From contig OY776122.1 in NCBI GenBank assembly GCA_963675135.1, positions 83,400,472-83,464,471 on the forward strand: a stretch of 64,000 nt of DNA. Reading direction: 5' to 3'. The notes under the pieces were generated by a model. That model ran no database searches. It worked only from the letters and a program-made list of their open reading frames with translations, and was not told the origin of the DNA. The stretch is from Galeopsis tetrahit. Lineage: Eukaryota > Streptophyta > Magnoliopsida > Lamiales > Lamiaceae. Below, one piece after another: positions 54,895 to 64,000 of this stretch (its first letter is position 1; each line of letters begins with the position of its first letter). The position numbers and the translations under genes were made by a program.

Positions 54895-55788
54895 TATTCA
54901 ATTAATTTGTACTCCGTATTTGATATACTCTCTTATTTTCAGGAAAATTGAAATTTCGTTTTTATTTTCTCTTATTTAGAAACATTTAATTATAACACTG
55001 TAATTGTTATTTCAAATTATAATTAGTAATGAATTGTACGTGTTCCTTTTTTGTTTATTAGTAGTAATTATGTATGCAACTTTAATTTAATTGTCTCATT
55101 ATAAAGGATTATTTTACTCACTTTGAAAATTTTGAAATCACAATCAAATTTAATTGTTCTGGAAAAAAAAAAATTCAAACAATTTGTATGTTAAATTCAA
55201 CTGTTATTTTTCAAAAGATATAATAGCTTTTAGTAAATTAACATTTTTCATTAAATTTGTATTGCTATATTTCAAACTTTAAAATGCTTTAAGTAAAAAA
55301 GAAAGAAAAGATTTTCCATTAAATTTGTATTGCTATATATTTTCGAACAGTATGAATATATCTTTTAAGTAAATTTAACTTCTAGATCTTATTTTATATT
55401 GTAATTGAATTGACAAATCAGCATAAATAAGAACAATAACTTATTATATAATTCTCCAGTATTTTATTGAAATTGATTCTTATTATTAAATTAAAACTAC
55501 ACAAATTCATGAATTACGGAGTATATAATTTAATAAATGGAATTAGTTTTATGTACAAGACTAACTCATATAAATTTTTACTCCGTATTTTATTAGTAAG
55601 CCGAGCATTGCTCGGGTAAAATTACTAGTTAGCCTAAAATTGCACAAGCCACGCATGCCTACACATATTCGAAACAACATAAAAAAAATCATACAATTAG
55701 GAGGGTAATTAATGTACAATTAAGAGAAACATCATTACATATTTAAGTTTTAATACTAATATTTTGAGTATTATCGATGATGCATATA

Positions 55789-57113
55789 CAGTAAAACCTC
55801 TCTATAGTCATATTCTTGGGACCATAAAAAAATATTCCTAAATGAGAGTTATTCCTAAATAATGGTATAATTAGTAGATACATGTACATGATGTAATGTG
55901 TTGAACTTAATTGAACCAATTTACTCACGTAATGTGAAAAGACAATACTCAAGAGTCATCCACCATAGATGCATGTACTTGCTTTTGATTGCTTTAATTT
56001 TTTCATCTATAAATACTATGTATAATACATTTTTTTTATATCAATTACATCAAATCAACATTTTCTTCACGCATATAATGGCACCAAAAATAGAAAAGAG
56101 AATTCAAATGCATGGATGACATCTTTATTCTTTGTTGAATGGCTAAAGTGGTTTGATAGCCGTTTAGACAGAAATGTCTTGCTTCTTTTGGATAATTGTA
56201 CAGCTCATGGGAAGAAAGAACATCTCCCGCCACTTCACCACACAAATTTTATGTTCTTACCACCAAATAGCACTTCCAAGATTCAACCATGTGATGCAGG
56301 TATCATTAGAAATTTTAAAGGTTATTATCGTCAGCGATTTAATCGTCTACTTTTGAAACGAATCGAGGATCGTGTTTTGGAACCGTCAAAGATCTCTCTC
56401 CTCGATGGAATGATAAATGCAGTTGCTGCATGGTCGATATATGTGAAACCAAGGACGATCGAGAATTGTTTTAAGCACTGCAAAATTCGGACCGTTGAAG
56501 TTGACGAGTTGCAAGTTGCAAAAGAAATGGATGAGGAGAATCAAAAACTACTTAAAGAGTTGAAAAGTCAGGTAAAAGATCTTCACTACACCAACGAGAT
56601 GGAGATGGATATTTTCCTTAATCATCCAAATGAGCAACAAATTGTTTATGCTTTAACGGATGAAGAAATTATTGAAGGAATTATGCAAGAAAATGAGGAA
56701 AATAATCCAGAGGATGATAGCATAGAAGTACAAAAAGTTTCATGTGAAGAAGCTTTAAGCTTACTCGACAAGTTGGAAATGTTTTGGGTTCAACAAGAAG
56801 GTGGTCATGTGGACGAGCTAATGCGCACATGCAAGTTGAAGGATAAGGTTACAACACAAAAGATTAAATCATTGTCACAATCAACCTTGAACAAGTATTT
56901 TAAATCAACTTAAATTTATTGTAAAATTATATATTATTATGATTTATTTCTAAATGGAGGTGTATTTCTTTATGTTGGGACTTGAAAAAATATGAATTAT
57001 GACAATATGGAGTTTATTCCAAATTATAACTGGTCCCAAGTTGGGACCATGATTTTTTTTTTCTAAAGAGAGTTTATTCCTTAATAGAGTATTCTTTTTG
57101 AGACGTTTTACTC
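55789..57113 (+). mobile_element. Pogo/Tigger-like (Lemi1-type) DNA transposon, internally deleted
   Basis: Left end CAGTAAAACCTCTCTATAG after TA. The right end reversed, GAGTAAAACGTCTC, precedes TA (57114-57115). CAGTAAAACCTC ends with TA duplications are typical of plant pogo elements (Lemi1/Emigrant). GGGACCA occurs near both ends (about 55828 and 57052). A TATA-like TCTATAAATA lies near 56007. The transposase N-terminal half is missing. The right half of the element is inside the 2839-bp tandem unit. Confidence 0.8.
56078..56913 (+). pseudogene. Pogo/Tigger-like transposase, internally deleted
   Basis: A start-like ATG at 56078 opens a 13-codon remnant (MAPKIEKRIQMHG) that stops. In another frame the DDE domain continues to 56913 (ORF from 56116, 265 residues). 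This looks like an internal deletion that removed the DNA-binding HTH part and the first catalytic Asp and broke the frame. What remains has LLLLDNCTAH with the second Asp, FLPPNSTSKIQPCDAG with the third (33 residues between them), FKGYYRQRF, and a Glu-rich C-terminal region. DDE_1/Tigger proteins cut and paste TA-flanked elements; this copy cannot. The C-terminal 156 codons are repeated at 59282 and 62121. Confidence 0.82.
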
Positions 57114-57632
57114 TACATGAAAATAACATTCCTATGTAAATGTATCTAATCCAGCAAATCCAACTTTATTTTTTATATAAATTTATTTAATTGTTCACTA
57201 ATCAGTCCAATCAAAATGAGTTGGTATAAATTTTATCTTTGTAATTTTTTTTTTTTTTTAATCTCCATCTTAACCACAGTTTAGATCATTTTGTAATATA
57301 TTAATTTAGATGTAATTAACTAAAAGATCATTTTGTAATATATTAATTTAGATGTAATTAACTAAAAAATATACATTCAAACTACTTAGTAAGTAGAGAT
57401 ACCTAAACTTAAGCTATTTACAACAATCAATTCTTCAAAATCGACTCTACAAGTTGAAATAATTTAAATGGTTAGATATTGTAGGATTTTTTTTTTTTTA
57501 ACTTTCAAAGTCTTGGGTATTCAATTCAAATTTTTAAAAGTTTTTATAAATTTTGAGGTATTCACAAATTTTAAAAAGTCTTTAAAAATCTTTAGGTATT
57601 CAAGAGTCTATAGATTTTAATACTCTATGTGC

Positions 57633-58437
57633 AGATTGGTATGATGGAATGAACTCAAGAATTGAATGAAGTTTTAAATTTGGTATACCATTGGAATAAA
57701 TGTGGAAATGAAATATAGTATTGTTTAAAATTAATATTATTGATTATTATTAAAAATATATTATTTTTAATATTTTAATAATCATTATTGACTCTCTATT
57801 ATTATTATTATTATAATATATATATTTTTCTAATTTTATTATTTATAATAAATGTATATTTTATATAAAAATAATATTTTTATTTTTAAAATAAGAATAT
57901 TATCATTATTTTTAATATTAAATAAATTTAAAAAATATTATTATTATTTATATTATCAAAAATTATTATACTATTATTTTATATTATTGAAAATAATATA
58001 TTGTATATACTATATAGTACTCCGTATTATTTATATTTTAAAAAAAATTAAATTATTTTTTATGTTATTATATTTATAATTTAATATTATTGAAAAATAA
58101 TATAATTATTAAAATTAATATATTATTATTTATATTTTTTAAATTTATTATATTTATATTTGTAGATTATATATTATATTAATATCTTTATTAAATATTA
58201 TAATTTTTTTTATAAAATAATAATATTATTATTAATTTTTATTACAGGATTTATTAAAATTTTGATTTCTTCCTTAAACCCATGGGGGTGGGAAAGAATG
58301 AGAATTCCATATATTTAGGAATCACCATTCTACCAGGAATGATGATTCAATTCCATAAATCATATCAATCATCAAATTTGGAATAGATCCATGAATGGTA
58401 ATTCCATTCATGGCCTATTCCACCATACCAATCATAC
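57633..58437. mobile_element. Candidate non-autonomous DNA element with imperfect inverted ends
   Basis: Left GATTGGTATGATGGAAT (57634-57650) matches, inverted, the right end reading GATTGGTATGGTGGAAT. Between them is extremely AT-rich DNA plus inverted GAATTCCAT-type phrases. Flanking DNA on both sides has TTCAAGAGTCTATAGATTTTAAT, so it may have inserted next to, or duplicated, a local repeat. Superfamily unresolved. Copies recur at +2839. Confidence 0.45.
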
Positions 58438-58706
58438 CCTATAGATTTTGAATCTTTAGTTATTCAAGAGTCTATAGATTTTAATCCTTTATAAATTTTG
58501 TTGGATTCTCCTTAAAAAAAATATAAACAAATTGCACTATCCAAAATCTTTTCTAAAATAAATCAGAGATTTCAACGAATTCTCTCAAAAAAACTCTAAA
58601 GAAGTAAAGGATGACAATATTGACCCGACCCGTATTAAGAATTGGTCTAATCAGATCCACGAACATTTCTGAATTAATATATATATATCCCGTGAATATA
58701 TATATA

Positions 58707-59277
58707 CTAGTCCTATACCCTACGCGCGGGTGATCGATTTATTAAAATAATAACATTAAATATTATATTAGGGTCGATTTATTAAAATAATAACTTTAAA
58801 TACTATATTAATTTTTATATCTTTTTCATTGTTAGAGTCTAAACTTTTTTTATTCTAATATATTTAGAACATATACATTTTTTTAAATTTAAATCTATAT
58901 TATTGTATTTATATTTTTATATATTATAATATATTAATAACATATGAATTAATAAAATTATGATTTTAATTGTAAAAATAAGAAAATATTTTTAATAAGT
59001 AAGAACATTATAAAATAATTTTATTAATTAAAAAAAATATAAAATTACAAATTTCTAAAAGTTTTACAGACTTCTATAAAACTAAAGGGATATTTGTGTT
59101 TGTTTTGGAATTTACAAACTTCTATAAAATTTTAGAGACTATATTTTTAAATTTTAATGATTTATATGTTTTGTGTTTGTTTTGAAATTTAAGTATGTAT
59201 AATTTAAGTATATGCATACGACAAATAGAATGACATCTTTAAATATAATAAATTAATATTATATACACAATAATAAA
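58707..59277 (-). mobile_element. Helitron-like 3' end on the minus strand (partial)
   Basis: The minus strand reads ACCCGCGCGTAGGGT, a short hairpin, then ATAGGACTAG followed by T, which is the 3' signature of a Helitron. Its body would extend to higher coordinates but is cut off by the start of unit 2 at 59278; no 5' TC end is found. Repeated at about 61546. Confidence 0.5.
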
Positions 59278-62116
59278 ATATGTGAAACCAAGGACGATCG
59301 AGAATTGTTTTAAGCACTGCAAAATTCGGACCGTTGAAGTTGACGAGTTGCAAGTTGCAAAAGAAATGGATGAGGAGAATCAAAAACTACTTAAAGAGTT
59401 GAAAAGTCAGGTAAAAGATCTTCACTACACCAACGAGATGGAGATGGATATTTTCCTTAATCATCCAAATGAGCAACAAATTGTTTATGCTTTAACGGAT
59501 GAAGAAATTATTGAAGGAATTATGCAAGAAAATGAGGAAAATAATCCAGAGGATGATAGCATAGAAGTACAAAAAGTTTCATGTGAAGAAGCTTTAAGCT
59601 TACTCGACAAGTTGGAAATGTTTTGGGTTCAACAAGAAGGTGGTCATGTGGACGAGCTAATGCGCACATGCAAGTTGAAGGATAAGGTTACAACACAAAA
59701 GATTAAATCATTGTCACAATCAACCTTGAACAAGTATTTTAAATCAACTTAAATTTATTGTAAAATTATATATTATTATGATTTATTTCTAAATGGAGGT
59801 GTATTTCTTTATGTTGGGACTTGAAAAAATATGAATTATGACAATATGGAGTTTATTCCAAATTATAACTGGTCCCAAGTTGGGACCATGATTTTTTTTT
59901 TCTAAAGAGAGTTTATTCCTTAATAGAGTATTCTTTTTGAGACGTTTTACTCTACATGAAAATAACATTCCTATGTAAATGTATCTAATCCAGCAAATCC
60001 AACTTTATTTTTTATATAAATTTATTTAATTGTTCACTAATCAGTCCAATCAAAATGAGTTGGTATAAATTTTATCTTTGTAATTTTTTTTTTTTTTTAA
60101 TCTCCATCTTAACCACAGTTTAGATCATTTTGTAATATATTAATTTAGATGTAATTAACTAAAAGATCATTTTGTAATATATTAATTTAGATGTAATTAA
60201 CTAAAAAATATACATTCAAACTACTTAGTAAGTAGAGATACCTAAACTTAAGCTATTTACAACAATCAATTCTTCAAAATCGACTCTACAAGTTGAAATA
60301 ATTTAAATGGTTAGATATTGTAGGATTTTTTTTTTTTTAACTTTCAAAGTCTTGGGTATTCAATTCAAATTTTCAAAAGTTTTTATAAATTTTGAGGTAT
60401 TCACAAATTTTAAAAAGTCTTTAAAAATCTTTAGGTATTCAAGAGTCTATAGATTTTAATACTCTATGTGCAGATTGGTATGATGGAATGAACTCAAGAA
60501 TTGAATGAAGTTTTAAATTTGGTATACCATTGGAATAAATGTGGAAATGAAATATAGTATTGTTTAAAATTAATATTATTGATTATTATTAAAAATATAT
60601 TATTTTTAATATTTTAATAATCATTATTGACTCTCTATTATTATTATTATTATAATATATATATTTTTCTAATTTTATTATTTATAATAAATGTATATTT
60701 TATATAAAAATAATATTTTTATTTTTAAAATAAGAATATTATCATTATTTTTAATATTAAATAAATTTAAAAAATATTATTATTATTTATATTATCAAAA
60801 ATTATTATACTATTATTTTATATTATTGAAAATAATATATTGTATATACTATATAGTACTCCGTATTATTTATATTTTAAAAAAAATTAAATTATTTTTT
60901 ATGTTATTATATTTATAATTTAATATTATTGAAAAATAATATAATTATTAAAATTAATATATTATTATTTATATTTTTTAAATTTATTATATTTATATTT
61001 GTAGATTATATATTATATTAATATCTTTATTAAATATTATAATTTTTTTTATAAAATAATAATATTATTATTAATTTTTATTACAGGATTTATTAAAATT
61101 TTGATTTCTTCCTTAAACCCATGGGGGTGGGAAAGAATGAGAATTCCATATATTTAGGAATCACCATTCTACCAGGAATGATGATTCAATTCCATAAATC
61201 ATATCAATCATCAAATTTGGAATAGATCCATGAATGGTAATTCCATTCATGGCCTATTCCACCATACCAATCATACCCTATAGATTTTGAATCTTTAGTT
61301 ATTCAAGAGTCTATAGATTTTAATCCTTTATAAATTTTGTTGGATTCTCCTTAAAAAAAATATAAACAAATTGCACTATCCAAAATCTTTTCTAAAATAA
61401 ATCAGAGATTTCAACGAATTCTCTCAAAAAAACTCTAAAGAAGTAAAGGATGACAATATTGACCCGACCCGTATTAAGAATTGGTCTAATCAGATCCACG
61501 AACATTTCTGAATTAATATATATATATCCCGTGAATATATATATACTAGTCCTATACCCTACGCGCGGGTGATCGATTTATTAAAATAATAACATTAAAT
61601 ATTATATTAGGGTCGATTTATTAAAATAATAACTTTAAATACTATATTAATTTTTATATCTTTTTCATTGTTAGAGTCTAAACTTTTTTTATTCTAATAT
61701 ATTTAGAACATATACATTTTTTTAAATTTAAATCTATATTATTGTATTTATATTTTTATATATTATAATATATTAATAACATATGAATTAATAAAATTAT
61801 GATTTTAATTGTAAAAATAAGAAAATATTTTTAATAAGTAAGAACATTATAAAATAATTTTATTAATTAAAAAAAATATAAAATTACAAATTTCTAAAAG
61901 TTTTACAGACTTCTATAAAACTAAAGGGATATTTGTGTTTGTTTTGGAATTTACAAACTTCTATAAAATTTTAGAGACTATATTTTTAAATTTTAATGAT
62001 TTATATGTTTTGTGTTTGTTTTGAAATTTAAGTATGTATAATTTAAGTATATGCATACGACAAATAGAATGACATCTTTAAATATAATAAATTAATATTA
62101 TATACACAATAATAAA
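59278..62116 (+). repeat. 2839-bp tandem repeat, unit 2
   Basis: Exact offset +2839 from unit 1. It keeps the same homopolymer lengths at the two T runs checked and differs at one noticed base (C near 60373). Confidence 0.95.
59282..59752 (+). pseudogene. Duplicated C-terminal fragment of the pogo-like transposase (unit 2)
   Basis: 156 codons identical to the end of the ORF at 56116-56913, from VKPRTIENCFKHC to the stop. It has neither the catalytic residues nor a start codon of its own (the frame opens at GTG just after the junction). A by-product of the tandem duplication. Confidence 0.9.
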
Positions 62117-64000
62117 ATATGTGAAACCAAGGACGATCGAGAATTGTTTTAAGCACTGCAAAATTCGGACCGTTGAAGTTGACGAGTTGCAAGTTGCAAA
62201 AGAAATGGATGAGGAGAATCAAAAACTACTTAAAGAGTTGAAAAGTCAGGTAAAAGATCTTCACTACACCAACGAGATGGAGATGGATATTTTCCTTAAT
62301 CATCCAAATGAGCAACAAATTGTTTATGCTTTAACGGATGAAGAAATTATTGAAGGAATTATGCAAGAAAATGAGGAAAATAATCCAGAGGATGATAGCA
62401 TAGAAGTACAAAAAGTTTCATGTGAAGAAGCTTTAAGCTTACTCGACAAGTTGGAAATGTTTTGGGTTCAACAAGAAGGTGGTCATGTGGACGAGCTAAT
62501 GCGCACATGCAAGTTGAAGGATAAGGTTACAACACAAAAGATTAAATCATTGTCACAATCAACCTTGAACAAGTATTTTAAATCAACTTAAATTTATTGT
62601 AAAATTATATATTATTATGATTTATTTCTAAATGGAGGTGTATTTCTTTATGTTGGGACTTGAAAAAATATGAATTATGACAATATGGAGTTTATTCCAA
62701 ATTATAACTGGTCCCAAGTTGGGACCATGATTTTTTTTTTCTAAAGAGAGTTTATTCCTTAATAGAGTATTCTTTTTGAGACGTTTTACTCTACATGAAA
62801 ATAACATTCCTATGTAAATGTATCTAATCCAGCAAATCCAACTTTATTTTTTATATAAATTTATTTAATTGTTCACTAATCAGTCCAATCAAAATGAGTT
62901 GGTATAAATTTTATCTTTGTAATTTTTTTTTTTTTTTAATCTCCATCTTAACCACAGTTTAGATCATTTTGTAATATATTAATTTAGATGTAATTAACTA
63001 AAAGATCATTTTGTAATATATTAATTTAGATGTAATTAACTAAAAAATATACATTCAAACTACTTAGTAAGTAGAGATACCTAAACTTAAGCTATTTACA
63101 ACAATCAATTCTTCAAAATCGACTCTACAAGTTGAAATAATTTAAATGGTTAGATATTGTAGGATTTTTTTTTTTTTAACTTTCAAAGTCTTGGGTATTC
63201 AATTCAAATTTTCAAAAGTTTTTATAAATTTTGAGGTATTCACAAATTTTAAAAAGTCTTTAAAAATCTTTAGGTATTCAAGAGTCTATAGATTTTAATA
63301 CTCTATGTGCAGATTGGTATGATGGAATGAACTCAAGAATTGAATGAAGTTTTAAATTTGGTATACCATTGGAATAAATGTGGAAATGAAATATAGTATT
63401 GTTTAAAATTAATATTATTGATTATTATTAAAAATATATTATTTTTAATATTTTAATAATCATTATTGACTCTCTATTATTATTATTATTATAATATATA
63501 TATTTTTCTAATTTTATTATTTATAATAAATGTATATTTTATATAAAAATAATATTTTTATTTTTAAAATAAGAATATTATCATTATTTTTAATATTAAA
63601 TAAATTTAAAAAATATTATTATTATTTATATTATCAAAAATTATTATACTATTATTTTATATTATTGAAAATAATATATTGTATATACTATATAGTACTC
63701 CGTATTATTTATATTTTAAAAAAAATTAAATTATTTTTTATGTTATTATATTTATAATTTAATATTATTGAAAAATAATATAATTATTAAAATTAATATA
63801 TTATTATTTATATTTTTTAAATTTATTATATTTATATTTGTAGATTATATATTATATTAATATCTTTATTAAATATTATAATTTTTTTTATAAAATAATA
63901 ATATTATTATTAATTTTTATTACAGGATTTATTAAAATTTTGATTTCTTCCTTAAACCCATGGGGGTGGGAAAGAATGAGAATTCCATATATTTAGGAAT
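62117..64000 (+). repeat. 2839-bp tandem repeat, unit 3 (cut by window end)
   Basis: Same sequence as unit 2 through the end of the window, 1884 bp present. The array may continue beyond. Confidence 0.95.
62121..62591 (+). pseudogene. Duplicated C-terminal fragment of the pogo-like transposase (unit 3)
   Basis: Same 156-codon fragment as at 59282-59752, without catalytic residues. The identical protein sequence in three units shows how recent the duplication is. Confidence 0.9.

Larger units (their letters stand above)
49862..55628 (+). mobile_element. Helitron C, split by Helitron B
   Basis: 5' end TCTATATATGGGGTATATAA follows an A, with ACACAATAG and AAAGTTTCCCGCCC after it as in Helitrons A and B. 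A 3' end at 55628 reads CTAG before T, with the hairpin CCGAGCA/TGCTCGG twelve bases before it. Removing Helitron B (50019-54438) leaves about 1.35 kb. Pairing of these two ends is inference: each end is convincing alone, but the middle was not compared with another copy. It also contains a MITE at 54587-54894. Confidence 0.55.
56439..59277 (+). repeat. 2839-bp tandem repeat, unit 1
   Basis: Begins at ATATGTGAAACC inside the pogo-like ORF and ends at AATAATAAA (59277), where unit 2 begins with the same bases. It contains the transposase C-terminus, the right end of the pogo element, a candidate inverted-repeat element (57633-58437), a Helitron-like end (58707) and AT-rich DNA. It differs from units 2 and 3 at a T for C near 57534; I saw no other difference. 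Confidence 0.95.

Noticed and set aside
55513..55595. TACGGAGTA and TACTCCGTA inverted pair as a small MITE
   Set aside because: Only nine bases are inverted and no target duplication is visible; too little to support.
57852..58079. 75-codon Ile/Tyr/Leu-rich ORF, repeated in units 2 and 3
   Set aside because: A product of extremely AT-rich DNA; the composition is what random AT sequence would give.

Overview
The window is nuclear DNA of a flowering plant, most likely a eudicot. The evidence is AT-rich intergenic DNA, spliced genes with GT-AG introns, and nested plant transposons of nearly every major class. I cannot name the species. Only two loci look like ordinary host genes: a five-exon AT-hook/PPC DNA-binding protein gene (33665-35585, +) and a small charged-protein gene (36696-37085, +). 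Almost everything else is transposable elements, several preserved well enough to read their ends and target-site duplications (TSDs).

Left block (1-28107): a minus-strand Ty3/gypsy element with features of the Tat lineage. Its 5' LTR is at 27377-28107, an intact 1876-residue Gag-Pol runs 27315 to 21685, and a 20-bp tandem array lies at 20415-21087. On the opposite strand is a spliced accessory gene (exons ending at 342 and starting at 429). Its 3' LTR lies left of the window. A plus-strand Ty1/copia element of Sirevirus type (1598-20366) is inserted in it, flanked by ACATC on both sides. The copia block is a partial tandem: LTR, gag, pol, a 1580-residue ORF3, a second complete LTR, a second gag, a truncated pol, and the last 58 bp of a third LTR. 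The two copies are nearly identical, so the event is recent.

Middle block (28108-41787): a 4.4-kb Helitron (28816-33190) ends 474 bp upstream of the AT-hook gene. The two host genes follow, then a 1.6-kb element with Mutator-like inverted repeats and a 9-bp TSD (37953-39545), then AT-rich DNA.

CACTA block (41791-49325): a 7.5-kb En/Spm-type element with CACTA ends, an AAG TSD, dense GGCATCGG/CCGATGCC subterminal repeats and two minus-strand genes (TnpD-like and TnpA-like). Both genes are readable across their exons but broken by nonsense codons, and one also by a frameshift.

Right block (49329-64000): two apparently nested Helitrons (49862-55628, interrupted by 50019-54438) holding MITEs and an ~80-bp tandem repeat. 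Next is a pogo/Tigger-like element (55789-57113) keeping only the C-terminal part of its transposase. Last is a tandem array of a 2839-bp unit that begins inside that transposase ORF (56439, 59278, 62117) and runs off the window. The units are almost identical: either a very recent amplification or an assembly artefact.
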